Under the pieces are notes generated by a model. That model saw only the letters and a program-made list of their open reading frames with translations, was not told the DNA's origin and did not search any database. Below are positions 45,660 through 56,525 of a stretch of DNA of 64,000 bases, piece by piece. A program made the translations under genes and the position numbers. This stretch comes from Romanomermis culicivorax (Eukaryota; Nematoda; Enoplea; Mermithida; Mermithidae): positions 930,001 through 994,000 of the forward strand of contig CAWUHX010000062.1 of NCBI GenBank assembly GCA_963922205.1, read 5' to 3'. Positions within the stretch are counted from its first letter, which is position 1, and each line of letters starts with the position of its first letter.

Positions 45660-46939
45660 AACATTAAAGATACTATTAATTTCTGTGGGTATTCCCCTTT
45701 TTCCAGCGTATTTCTCGGGTTTATACTACACCAGCACCACAACACCAAGCGGGTTAAGTTTTGCAGAAAATAAATTTAGTGCAGGGTTGTTAGGTGAGCC
45801 ACTGATATACAAACATTGAGCTGGTAGGCAACTAACACCTTACCAAATCTTACCCTTGCTACCTCTATATGTTGGGGAGGGTAGACCTGATCCGATTGTC
45901 CACCACTTGATCAGACACCAATCTCTGACCAGCTGCTTGAGCAACCAACTACGCTCCATTTATGGCGCTATATTTACAATTTTTATAGCGCTCGAGATTG
46001 ATAATTTTTAATTATTTAGATATCGAAAAAGTGATATAATTTGATTTGATTTGAAAATAATTAGTTTTTAATAAATTTTTGATGATAAAACTTTAAACGG
46101 GCTGAACCCAAGGTTCTAGGTTTACCTTGAATCGTCTAGCTCTCGGTGGTATCAGGTATATTTCCAAGTCTGGAAATTCCTTGATTGGTTTTGAGCTTCC
46201 GACTCTTGGTACTCCCGTTTTTTGTTCCCTCTAAGTTCTAACCTCGTCTGCCCTTTGGGGGGCCGAGCTGGTCTTCCAGTGACTTCTGGGCATTACCTGC
46301 GATTTCCAAGAATTTGATAAAAATAAGTTCGAAACTTACCGTCAATGAAGAAAAACCGGTTGTCTTGCCGGTGTTGGGCTCTGCCAAATTCAATGTGGTG
46401 CTCTGTGTGCAACCACTCGCACATCCGAGCTTGTTGGCGGTTCTGCGCGCCCTTTCCCATTTCCTTTCTTTTCAAAATTTTTTCTTCCGATTAATAAATT
46501 TGTAAAATTTAAAAATTTTGAACGCTGAAAAAGTTTAATCTAGCAGTTCTGCTAATTTCCTTTTTATGTGCGATTCGGGGAATGTTTTACTTCTTCCTTC
46601 CGATGGAAGTTTAGAATTCAGATAAGCGGGGCAGCTATAATTTGATTTTGGAAAAATGAAAAATTTTGAAAATTAATTTTTTGGAAAAATGCCAAAATGT
46701 TTTGGGTTGTCACTTTGGTCTAAAATTCCGAAGAATTTTTCCCAAAGTCTGAGATAAATAGAAAAAATTCACAAAATAAATACGAATAATATTTAAACGG
46801 GATAAATATTACAAAATATTACATATTTAAATTAAAATAAGTACCTAAACAGGCGAGATATGTACACAATAAAAAAAAATCAGCGCGAGATCGCGCATAG
46901 ATTTGCCTTGGGCGAATTTCCAAATAATTTCATTTGGTT
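45660..46939. other. Non-coding leader of the LTR-like element
   Basis: Between the 5' terminal repeat and the long frame lie about 1.3 kb of AT-rich DNA with no supported ORF. I could not find a tRNA primer-binding site next to the 5' repeat by eye. Confidence 0.45.
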
Positions 46940-47038
46940 TGGAGCTCCAGTCGTAACTGTTTGCGCCGCTGGTCATCCATTTGTTCGATTTGCATGGCAA
47001 TTTCCCCATGCGATTTGCCATCAACAGGGTGCCCAACA
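46940..47038 (-). repeat. 5' terminal repeat, short match to the 3' block
   Basis: From 47038 downward the sequence matches 40374 downward over about 80 nt with four substitutions, then weakly for ~20 nt (CTGGAGCTCC versus GTGGAGCGCC) and not beyond. The four differences, read in the shared frame, are two silent and two conservative changes (K/E, R/K). Confidence 0.7.
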
Positions 47039-47324
47039 CCAGGATCATATTCACGTAACTCATTTGTCATTTCGCTAAGGCACCAACCTGTCCGTACTTG
47101 ATATTGTTGTTTGTCAACTGATGACAAGTAAATAATGCTATCCATATCAAAATACAATATTCAACTTTTTAAGCATTTGATGTAAGAATATAATTTCAGT
47201 CAAGCTTTCTTTCTTTAACAATTTTGAGGGTTAAAATGTTTTTTCTTTCTTTCTTTCAAAGCTTATAATGTTTTTCTTTAACAATTTTGGCATTGGACCA
47301 ACTTGACACATGAAACAGCACCAG

Positions 47325-47669
47325 CTATTTCAAATGAGTACAATGCTTTAGCAGTAAAACACCAAACAACAACAACAACAATGGAACACAAAAGAATCGA
47401 TGATTATGATGGTGACTCTGCTGCTTCAGCAATAAAAATTGCTGGAAAAGGTAATGATGGTACGAAAATTGTTGGAGAAGTAGGCGAAAATGCCACAAAA
47501 AGTTGGAGAAGGCAACCATGGTACAAAAATCATTCGAGAAGGTGATGATGCTAAGAAAATTGTTGGAGATGATGCTAGAAAAATCACTAAAGAAGGGGGC
47601 AATGCTTGTGTAGATCAAAAGACAGTTAGAACTCAAATGATGTTTGTTAAGGAGCTCTTCATTGACTAG
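47325..47669 (+). other. Repeat-encoded open stretches (GDDAKKIVG-like)
   Basis: Two overlapping frames read imperfect Lys/Gly/Asp-rich repeats such as IVGEVGEN and GDDAKKIVGDDARKI, ending at a TAG near 47667. The DNA is an imperfect tandem repeat (AAAATTGTTGGAGA-like units). It may be a decayed repeat protein or a transcribed minisatellite. Confidence 0.35.
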
Positions 47670-47903
47670 CTCAATGATCCAGACTAGCCTCGGATACGAG
47701 TTTGCTGGACACCAAAACCAAATGTATTTGTGAATTGCATGTTCTGGGTTTAGATATTCCATGGTTTTTGAAGAGCAAGTAGTAAAAGGTGAAAAATTGT
47801 TTATAATTATATGTGCTGAACTAGCTATACAAAACATCTTTGGGGGGGGTGTATTTTTGATTGTTATTGTGCAAAAAATGTTGTAATTATTGAGGATCAT
47901 TAG

Positions 47904-48203
47904 TGCCTGGGTCATCATTCCTTATATAATAATGCAATTATACCAACAGTCGATCGTTTATATGAAAAGATTGGGGTTATCATTGACTGTTTTGAGTATG
48001 TTACAGGCGAGGTTCAAGGTTATTATTGTCTTCATGCCTTTAAGCAGATGATTGATATATTTCGTTGTATTCCACTTACAAGTACTCATAGAAAGATTGT
48101 TAAGGATACTGTAGCTCATTTTATTGATGAAGGTTATTATTATGATTTTGATGATGTCGTTGTTGTCAAAACACTACATGAGTTCATTAATTGTAAATTG
48201 TAA
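47904..48203 (+). CDS. Open frame of 99 codons without ATG at its start, unknown
   Basis: A stop-free frame from 47904 to the TAA at 48201 has good coding character: RLYEKIGVIIDCFEYVTGEV, LHAFKQMIDIFRCIPLT and KIVKDTVAHFIDEGYYYDFD. There is no upstream ATG, so it is probably an exon or a truncated gene of the decayed Polinton. I do not recognise it. Confidence 0.4.
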   Translation, partial: CLGHHSLYNNAIIPTVDRLYEKIGVIIDCFEYVTGEVQGYYCLHAFKQMIDIFRCIPLTSTHRKIVKDTVAHFIDEGYYYDFDDVVVVKTLHEFINCKL

Positions 48204-48239
48204 AGTTTTGTTTATGCACATTACAATTTTGTATGCCTA

Positions 48240-48385
48240 ATTAATTAATTAATTAATTAATCAATGCTTGCTTGATATATATCCTCATCTTAATTTGAAA
48301 GAAAAAGAAAATATCCTCATATATCCTAATTTGAAAGAAAAAGAAAAAAAGCTAATTTGAAAGAAAAAGAAAAAGAAAAAAATTG
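48240..48385. repeat. (TTAA)n and GAAAGAAAAA low-complexity tract
   Basis: A short TTAATTAA repeat (48240-48262) is followed by repeated TTTGAAAGAAAAAGAAAA units up to about 48385, separating the orphan frame from the decayed Polinton genes. Confidence 0.7.
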
Positions 48386-48474
48386 GTTGAATGATGAAAA
48401 GAATTCCTATACAATTTAAATGTTCAGCATCCTTATTATTGGAACATGTGTGACTTAACCCTAGTATAAATGTT

Positions 48475-48838
48475 AATCAGCAAGTAGAAGTATTAATTGA
48501 TGGAAAATTAATTGAAGGATCACATATTTACATGATTTGTGGTGTAAACGTTCAAAAATTATGCAACCATTAGGAGTAACCAAATTCACTACTGCTTTGA
48601 GAAAACATAATGTTACCTTAGAGGCTATAGGAAATCCATTAGGTAAAATGTTATTCACTTTACCTCCAAAGCTCTCCTACAAAACAGCTGTGGAAGAATC
48701 AGATGATCAGGCCAGTGGTAGTCTCAAGCAGTTGAATAAATTGCTCATCAAAGGTATTGGCTTATTTTCAAGTGGTGAAAAAGATATCAAAGATGATTCA
48801 TTCTTGAGTAAAGGAGCCTCAATAGAAAAGAAAATATG
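48475..48838 (+). pseudogene. Decayed Polinton A gene upstream of integrase
   Basis: Frame pieces read QQVEVLIDGKLIEGSHIYMI and then, after a slip near 48537, a 100-codon frame with KIMQPLGVTKFTTALRK, LSYKTAVEESDDQ and LNKLLIKGIGLFSSGEKDI. It lies just before the integrase, where the better copy has its core-like gene, but I cannot align the two by eye. Confidence 0.4.
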
Positions 48839-48859
48839 AAGAAAAGTTAGATCACTCAG

Positions 48860-49975
48860 ATGTTATATTCCTTTGTACTAGAAGGTTTAACTTTACTTTC
48901 AAAATTTTACAAAAATTTACATGGAAATCCTACAGCCTTTTCTAGTATTGAAAAATTATATGTTGAGGCTAGAATACACTATAAAACAATTACACGTAAA
49001 AATGTTAAAGATTGGCTCTCTAAACAAGATAGTTACACCCTACATAAGCAAGTCAACAAAAAGTTTTAACATAACCATATTTATGTTACAGCTATGGATC
49101 AACAATGGAAAACTGATTTGTCCAATATGACTTCTTTAGCAGATTTTAACAATGGATATAAATTTATCTTTATGTCTATAGATGTCTTGAGTAAATATGC
49201 ATGGGTTGAACCATTAAAATCAAAACATGCAAAGAATGTATGTGATGCTTTTCAACATATTTTAAAAAGAGGTCCAATCCCTTCAAGAGTGCGAAGCAAT
49301 AAAGGAAAAGAATTTGTCAACAAAGATTTCCAGAAATTATTAAAAACTAATGATATACATTTTTTTACTTCCGAGAATGAAGACATTAAATGTTCAATAG
49401 TGGAACGGTTTAATAGAACCTTAAAAACTAGATTATTGAATATTTTACATAGTTATGGATTGATATTTTACCAGCAGTTGTTTCAAACTATAATCATTCT
49501 ATTCATAGATCAATTAGTAAAAAACCTGTTAATGTGAATTATTCTAACAAGGAGTTATATGGCAAAGACTTTACCCTCAAAGCTCAAACACTAGAAAATC
49601 TTAGTTTGATATAGGGGATTACATACGAATTAGTAAGCATAGAGGCATGTTTGACAAAGGTTATTTACCTGAATGAAGTGAAGAAGTTTTTAGGGTAAAA
49701 CATACTGTGAAGACTAGAAACCATATACTTCATAGAATTCAAGATTTGGAAGGTGAGGATATAGAAGGACCTTTTTATGAAAAAGAGTTACAGAAAATTG
49801 ACTTCAACCCTAAGATCAAAGAATATAAAATTGGAAAGATTTCAAAAACTAAGCATCTACCAGATGGTCAGAATAGAGTACTTGTGAAGTAGTGGAGTTA
49901 TCCTGGAAAACTCAACAGTTGGATTTTAGAAAAGGAGATACAAAACAACAATGACAATGATTATGATAAACAACT
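48860..49975 (+). pseudogene. Decayed Polinton A integrase with chromodomain
   Basis: Collinear with the intact integrase at 60243-61322. It shares DWLSKQDSYTLHKQ, a zinc-finger-like N-terminus, the core around MDQQWKTDL, and the last catalytic Glu in CSIVERFNRTLK. The second catalytic Asp is replaced (RSNKGKEFVN versus RTDKGKEFVN), so it cannot be active. Stops occur at 49067, 49537 and 49890 among others, and frames shift near 49470 and 49690. The chromodomain remnant reads HLPDGQNRVLVK near 49870. Confidence 0.85.
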
Positions 49976-49977
49976 TT

Positions 49978-50390
49978 GAATTAGCATACTATGTTCAACA
50001 AGATGCAATTTTATCAAAAATTTTTCTAGGAGTTTTTGCTTGAGATACATTACCAGAGATAGTTGAAAGACCTGCCGCTTTAATTGCAAACACTGATACA
50101 TCTTTTCAAAAAAGGAAGTCATTCGAGAGCTATATATTTTGATAGTGATAACTCTCCATTATATTTTGATCCATATGGTCTACCACCAATTATTCCTACT
50201 TTTATAAACTATATTAACAAGAATGCTACAGTAAGACACACAAATAAGAAATACCTACAAAATTTTTTAGCAGAGTTTGCAGTATATATACCTTGTATTT
50301 TTTGTATTATAAAGTGCAACATGTTCCTATGTATAAAATGTTTGAAAGTTTTAGTAGAACAAGTTTTGCTTAAAATGATAAGCTAGTTTG
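49978..50390 (+). pseudogene. Decayed Polinton A cysteine protease (adenain-like)
   Basis: This matches the start of the better copy at 61319: YYVQQDAILSKIFLGVFA, then an in-frame TGA near 50041 where the other copy has Arg, then [11 protein letters not shown]. After a frame slip it continues with YFDPYGLPPIIPTFINYI. The Gln/Cys catalytic segment is lost or scrambled. Confidence 0.7.
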
Positions 50391-50519
50391 TAAGTTTTTT
50401 CATTGTAAATTTTCTGTAGAAAGTCGATTGCAAAATGAATTATGTGTCCCTTTGTAAGAGTTAACTCTGCCTTCTTTATGTATTTTTGTATAATTTTATT
50501 GGTTACTTTACTGTTCTGC

Positions 50520-50914
50520 CTTTTTATAGAATTTATAATTTGAAGGAAATTCTAGGTTTTAGGACTACCAATACTGCTTCTGATGCAACTGCTGAAGATG
50601 TTTTAAATAGAAGTGTGAATATTAACCTATATACTGTTAGAGAAAAACCACCAAATTCTAACACTCATATTTCACCGTCCAAATTTGTTTTTCTTGCTCA
50701 TCCAAGAAATAAACATTTATATATGTTAGGATTTCAACCACCAAATTTAAACCATTCACAGAGTTTTCATGTTTACTATAATATTATTGAAAATCAAATT
50801 GTTGGAAATATTTTAGCACCACTTTTACATATAGTAATCGTGCAGGGAAAATACAAAGTGTCGATCGATTTAATGGTGGAGGGAAAATACCATTCTCATT
50901 TGGGAATGTTATAA
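50520..50914 (+). pseudogene. Decayed Polinton A minor capsid (penton-like) protein, partial
   Basis: It aligns with the C-terminal half of 61903-62763: LGFRTTNTASD, then FHVYYNIIENQIVGN and LAPLLHIV, against FYVYCNIVENQIVGN and MAPLLRII. The N-terminal half is missing or unrecognisable, and the frame ends early at 50912. Confidence 0.75.
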
Positions 50915-51289
50915 TTAAATTACATTTCCGGCGACATACTCCTTCATGCCTATAATAATGGTATCAAAATTTCACTAGCTTTTATTCATTCATTTGCATT
51001 TGGACTTGTTGTCCTCAGGTTGAATTTTCCCAAATGCTCTCAATTTATTTATTTATTTATTTACTTGTTAATTTTAATTTACGAAGCAAGATATGCATAC
51101 GGTATTTGTTCCCCAAACTGTTGATTACTAGGTCAATATTTATCAACATAGCATTCAGGATAATCATATCCAGCTAGAAGATTTCAGAGCATCATACCCA
51201 TTTTGTTAAAGACATCAGGAGTAGTACCTCTGGCGCCTCCAGTGCGCCACCCACGCATTTTCTAAAAACTGGATGTTTACTTTTCAGCT

Positions 51290-51790
51290 TGCGTGCTTTG
51301 TTTCTTAATGCATATCAAACTGGTTCTTGTATATAAAACTCACATAGACAAACTGATAAAGTATACCTCTTGCCTGTTCTAATAATAGATTTCTTGGAAA
51401 ACTTCATATTTACTTTTCAGCTCGCATCAATGTGTGCTTTGTTTTTTCTTAATGCACTGTAAACTAGTTCTCGTATATAAATCTCACATAGGCAATTGAT
51501 GAAATACTGACAACGTACTTTGTTCCAGGTGTGCATAAAAACTAGCTTGCTACAGTGCCAATGGTAGTATCAATGCACGTAGACAAGCTGATAAAATAAA
51601 ATAGTAAACAAATGTTGTTTTTCAATGACGAGATTTTTCTAGGAGATGAAGAAACTAGTTCAGCGAAATTCAAGCTTTTCTACGTGTAGATTGGCCAGAC
51701 AGTGTATAAATAGAATGATAAAAAAAGAAACTGCTCTAAGTAAATTTGCTCAAGCAGACAGCTAACACATAGACAAAAAGGACTATAAAA
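51290..51790 (+). promoter_or_regulatory. Tandem TATA-containing region upstream of Polinton polB
   Basis: Two direct copies of ~140 bp (about 51284-51392 and 51410-51510) share TTTACTTTTCAGCT, GTGCTTTGTTT, TTCTTAATGCA and a TATA-like GTATATAAA followed by CTCACATAG. Further TATA-like sites occur at about 51708 (GTATAAATAG) and 51783 (ACTATAAAAG); the last is ~60 bp before the polB ATG at 51842. This may be the left end or promoter of the Polinton. No terminal inverted repeat could be confirmed. Confidence 0.4.
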
Positions 51791-51841
51791 GTTCTTAAAC
51801 ACTGTCAGAGAATCATTTTTCTCCGTGTGTCTATTTTGAAA

Positions 51842-54800
51842 ATGGGTGACTCTAATGATTCTGATATTAGTGATTCTTATATATTCGACTTAAACGTAGA
51901 TGATTCATTTCTGGATTGGATTCTCGATCCAGCTGACAATACCTGGGGTCCATTAGAAGATGCCGAAAATGAAGATCGACAGGGGACTCTACCCAGTGCT
52001 GATGCTTCAGCAGCGTTACTTGACAAAAGCGACAATTCATCAGACTGGGAAATTACAACTGTGGATGAATATATCGCATCAGATGAAGGCGAATTGAATC
52101 AGCAGGGTGGTAATGTTGAATTTCCACCCGAACACTTTTACTACCTCGGCGAAAGTGCAGAACAAAGAGTACGGTTATTCGGAACGAGTGGGCAGACGCG
52201 ACAGTTCTTCTTGAGGAACCTCGAACAATGCAACAATTTATACCAACAGCTACCTATAATTTTTGACCATGCAATTGATCAAATGACGACTGATATACAC
52301 GAGGATGATTTAGTTGGAGCAGCTTTTTACCATCCTAACCTTGACAATCCTATTCTTGTACATTTTCGGCCTCGCATCAATTTCAACGGAAGCATCATGG
52401 TCGATTTATTCGAGCGCGTCATCCAATCAAATCAGCAAATAACTTTGGAAGATCCGGCAGCAGCAATAAAGTTGGTGACAGTAAAGAAAGTACGAGGTGC
52501 TAGTTCGCATAACAAACGGAGGTTTTTTACTCACGACGAGTTTTTATATCGCGGAAAAAGTGGATGCTTTGTACATATAAACAATCGAGATAACTTATGC
52601 CTCCCGAGAGCCATTGTCACAGCCATAGCCGGACTCAACAAAGATGATCCAGCATATCAGTATGACAGTATTCGTAAAGGAGATTCTGACCGTCACACTT
52701 TGCTAAAAGGAAAAGCTATGGAGCTGATGAATGAAGCTAGTTTATCTAACCATCAAGGCCTATGCGGCATCGAGGAGCTCAAAAAGATTCAAGATGTTTT
52801 GCCAGACTACAAAATCAAGCTGTTTAGCAAGGAACACTATTGCGCCATCATTTTCGAAGGTGAGTTTTTATTTTGCTTCTTTGTCATGATGCAACTTTTG
52901 AATCATTTAGGAATAATGATGCTGAAAAGGTTATCCACTTGTATTATCATGACCAGCACTACACAGTCATTAGATCTATGCCTGGATTTTTCTCTCGATC
53001 ATATTGGTGCGAACTCTGCAATATCGCCTACAACTCTGAATATGATCATCAATGTATCAACAAGTGCACTTCTTGTTACCATCGTCCGCCTTGCAAGCAG
53101 GTCGAAATTATAATTTGCGAAGAATGCAACCGCTACTTCAACAGCGTATTTTGCTACAACAACCATTTACGGGAGTATGATGTCACTTCAACCGGGACCA
53201 AAACAAAGCGTACAAAGACTGGTTCGATTTGTGACAAGATTCACCGATGCAAGTCATGCAAGAGACACATGCGTAAAAGTGGTTTATCAAAACACAGGTG
53301 TGGTTACACCAAATGCCGAATTTGTAAGCAGGAAGTCTTGATAAAAGGTAAGAATTGGCAATTTATCATCAGATAAGTTTTTCATTAATCTCTTGCTTAT
53401 AGGTCACCAATGCTACATGCAAAGGATTGATGTTGAAGATGATTCTGAGACTGAAGAAGAGCACTTGGTAGACTTAGACTCCTGCAATGGAGACAGTCTG
53501 CTGGATGATCAGTCTGCATGTGTTGAATCAAAATCAAAACGGGAAAAGCTAGAAATCATACCACGTTTTGTTTTCTTTGATTTTGAGACCACTCAAGAGC
53601 GTGTATTAAGGAAGACTCAGCTTGGTGAAGAGCTGGAGCATGTGCCAAATTTATGTATTGCACATGTAATATGTGATACATGTCAAAATCAGGCTTCTGA
53701 TACTGTGTGTCATCGATGTGGACCGAGAAAACGAACATTCATCGGAGAGGATTGCTTGGACAAATTTTGTAGATTTCTGTTCAACTCATCCATGAAAAAT
53801 ACAACTGCAATAGCTCATAATGCCAAGGGCTTTGATTCACAATTCCTTTTACAATATTTGTATAAAGAAGGCATTGCTCCCAAAGTTGTCACAAAAGGTG
53901 AGATTAGATATTGATTATATAAATGACTAAATACATTGCTTTTTCAGGGTTGAACATCATTTCCCTGACAGTCGACAGCATCAAAGTTATCGATTCCTTC
54001 AATTTTCTGCCTATGCCACTTAGCGCTTTACCAAAAGCATTCGGAATTGATGAACTCTGTAAAGGCTACTTTCCACACTTGTTCAACAGACAGGAAAACT
54101 GGAATTACGTTGGAAAATGGCCAGATGTGCATTTTTATTCACCAGACACCATGAAGGGGGAAAGCCACGACAAATTTATGCGATGGTATTATCAGCAAAC
54201 AGAAAAGTTTAGTTGATATAAAATTATAATTGTACAATAAATTGACATTATCACCATCTTTAAGTGTTCAATTTCCAAGAAGAGCTTATCAAATATTGCG
54301 AAAATGATGTAGATGTGCTCGTCAAAGCATGCCTCAAGTTTCGAAACATACTCATGCGTGAAACAACTGTGGATCCATTCGAAAAATCACTCACCATTGC
54401 TGGAGCATGCAATAGAGTGTATCGTAAGCTCTTTTTAAAGAAAGATACGATAGGTTCAGTACCACATAATGGATACCAGGGCAAAGACAAACAATCCGTA
54501 AAGGCCATTATGTGGCTTCAGTGGTTGAATGTCAAAAACAACCTGCGTATCCAGCACGCTTTGAATGGTAAGGAAGTCTGGGTCAGTTCTTACAAAGTAG
54601 ACGGAATCGATGGAGGTACAATTTACGAGTTTTATGGATGCTACTGGCACGGCTGTCCTAAATGCATGAAGCAGAGGAACTATCTCACAGCCGATCAAGT
54701 TTCAACTGCCCGGGATGCCTACATGAGAACAATGGCACGTCGACAACATCTAAAACAACTAGGATATCAGCTCGTCGAGCTTTGGGAGTGCGAGCTCGAC

Positions 54801-56476
54801 ATCTTGCTCGCAAACAATCTTGAGATGGCTGAATTTTTCAAGAAATCAGCACCGGTAGAACCCTTGAATCCGAGAGATGGTAAGATCTTTTTGTGTCATG
54901 TGTTTCTTTTTCAAGTTTGCCTCTTGTAGCTTTCTAGGGTGGTCGTACAAATGCCATAAAGCTGTACCACAAGATTGAGGAAACAGAAAGGATAAATTAC
55001 GTGGATGTCTGTAGTTTGTACCCATACACGAACAAGTATGGTGTATATCCAATCGGACATCCATTGCTAATTACGGAAAACTCCAAAGACATCAATGAAA
55101 AACCATACGAAGGCTTGATCAAGTGCCTCATTTTACCTCCGCAAGATCTCTATCACCCCGTTTTACCCTATCGTTCAAATGGTAAATTAACATTTCCATT
55201 ATGTCGACAATGCACCGACTTACAACAACCCAAGTGTACACATTCCAATGAAGAGGATCGAGCCTTGCTGGGAACGTGGGTAACAATGGAACTTTACAAA
55301 GCTCTAGATAAAGGCTACAAGGTAATATTTGATAAGCTGATATTAGCTCTGTTTAACCAAGAACCAATTTCAGGTTTTGAAAGTCTTTGAAGTTTGGCAT
55401 TATGAAGCTGTGGATAGATACGATCAAATTTCCAATCCAGATGGGGGTTTATTCACCAGCTATGTGAACACTTTTATGAAAATGAAAATGGTAAAACAAA
55501 CATTAAGTCATATTTTATATATATTATTGTGATTTGTAGGAAGCGGAAGGCTGGCCGGCGCATTGTAACAATGATGCCTCTAGGCAGGCATACTTGAGTG
55601 ATATAGAGGAGCGTGAAGGAATAATGCTGGACAGAACAGAAATTGAAAAAAATCCAGGCAAACGGGCTTTGGCAAAGCTGATGCTAAATTCGTTTTGGGG
55701 CAAAGTAAGAATTTTTAAAACTGTAAACACGGTTTTTATAATCTGTCATACCATTTTCAGTTTGGTCAACGAAATAATTTGACAAAGACAGTTTATTTTA
55801 CAAATCCGCAGCAATATTTCGACCTTATATTTATCCATCAGCAATTATTCAGAGTGTGACAATCATTAGTGAAACTCTCATTGCTGTCAGCTACACAGAG
55901 AAAGAGGAATTTGTCTTAACATTGCCTTACGTCAACCCTGTGATAGCAGCTTATACGACAACTCAAGCCCGGCTAATGCTTTACTCTTATATCGAAAAGT
56001 TGGAGCGATGTGTTTTATATTTTGACACAGATAGTGTCATTTATTTATCAAACATTAGCGATACCAATGAATATAAAGTACCAATTGGATGGTCTTTGGG
56101 TGAAATGACGGATGAGTTAAAGGATTACGGCCAGGGATCTTACATTACGGAATTTATCAGTGGTGGTCCGAAGAACTACTCCTACTGTGTATATAGTACA
56201 AAGGACGAGAAACTGCATTACATAACAAAAGTTCGTGGTATTACATTAAACCACAAAGTAGCGAAACAAGTAAACTTTGAAAGTTTAAAACAAATGGTAA
56301 AATCGTTCATTATATCTAATGATACAGAAGAAATTAATGTTGTAACTGAAAGAATTGATAGAAAACAGGACCATACTGTAGTAACTAGACCTGTACAAAA
56401 AAAATTTAGAGTTGTATATGATAAACGCGTTATTGTGAAAGATTTTACAACTGTACCTTATGGATGGAAAGTATAA
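51842..56476 (+). pseudogene. Polinton protein-primed DNA polymerase B with eight short introns, damaged
   Basis: This family-B polymerase would replicate the element from a terminal protein. The ATG is at 51842. Introns are 52860-52910, 53348-53402, 53898-53947, 54212-54264, 54880-54929, 55322-55373, 55491-55539 and 55705-55760 (49-56 bp; all GT-AG, the 54212 donor weak). An acidic N-terminal region of ~330 residues and a Cys-rich block (CKSCKRHMRK) precede the exonuclease motifs FDFETT (53580), AHNAKGFDSQ (53813) and YCENDVDVL (54295). Polymerase motifs follow: DVCSLYPY (55003), KLMLNSFWGK (55675) and YFDTDS (56019), with a final PYGWKV. Damage: an in-frame TAG at 54935-54937 and a frameshift near 55835. 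It was probably functional until recently. Confidence 0.88.
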
Positions 56477-56525
56477 ATATTGATGTATTAATTTGCTTAT
56501 TCATTTGTTTTATATGCTTAATAAA

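Larger units (their letters stand above)
39754..47038 (-). mobile_element. 7.3-kb LTR-like element with exonuclease/RGG long frame, no reverse transcriptase
   Basis: The element is bounded by TGTTGTGCAGG (39754) and GCCCAACA (to 47038), so its coding strand runs TGTTGGGCACC...CCTGCACAACA. A 4-bp duplication CCAG lies at 39750-39753 and 47039-47042. Excising the element with one CCAG copy restores collinearity of the two polymerase halves, so the ends are exact. The first ~80 nt at the 5' end recur at 40374 downward with 4 mismatches, 621 bp from the other end. This defines an LTR-like 3' block, but the 5' copy diverges after ~100 nt. One long minus-strand frame (about 45656-41124) is the only coding content. 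I find no RT, integrase, RNase H or retroviral protease motif. It could be a non-autonomous terminal-repeat element or a new element class. Confidence 0.8.
39413..47213 (-). pseudogene. Polinton/Maverick DNA polymerase B, C-terminal fragment split by an insertion
   Basis: On the minus strand, 47043-47213 encodes the segment around the polymerase metal-binding motif (YFDMDSIIYLS near 47157, corresponding to DTDS of the intact copy at 56020). The coding resumes at 39749 and ends at the stop at 39413, with FISRGPKNYTYRLYS and a final FPYGWTK. The two halves are parts of one domain, separated by the 7285-bp element at 39754-47038. A frame slip lies near 47163, and an in-frame TGA near 47200 stands where the intact copy has arginine. 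Homology stops near 47213 in a GAAA-rich tract. This is a dead fragment on the opposite strand to the other Polinton genes. Confidence 0.85.

Noticed and set aside
39754-47038. Seven separate genes in a compact virus-like operon on the minus strand
   Set aside because: Segments 3 to 7 share one reading frame exactly and meet at single stop codons, several without an ATG after the stop. One interrupted long frame explains this better than seven genes.
39754-47038. DIRS/Ngaro-type tyrosine-recombinase element with split direct repeats
   Set aside because: TG...CA ends and a 4-bp target duplication point to a DDE-type integrase. No recombinase is visible, and the repeat layout is not the split pattern.
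54929-54940. Alternative acceptor CTTTCTAG that would skip the polymerase stop codon
   Set aside because: It puts the conserved GGRTNAIKLY segment out of frame with the only good donor at 54880.
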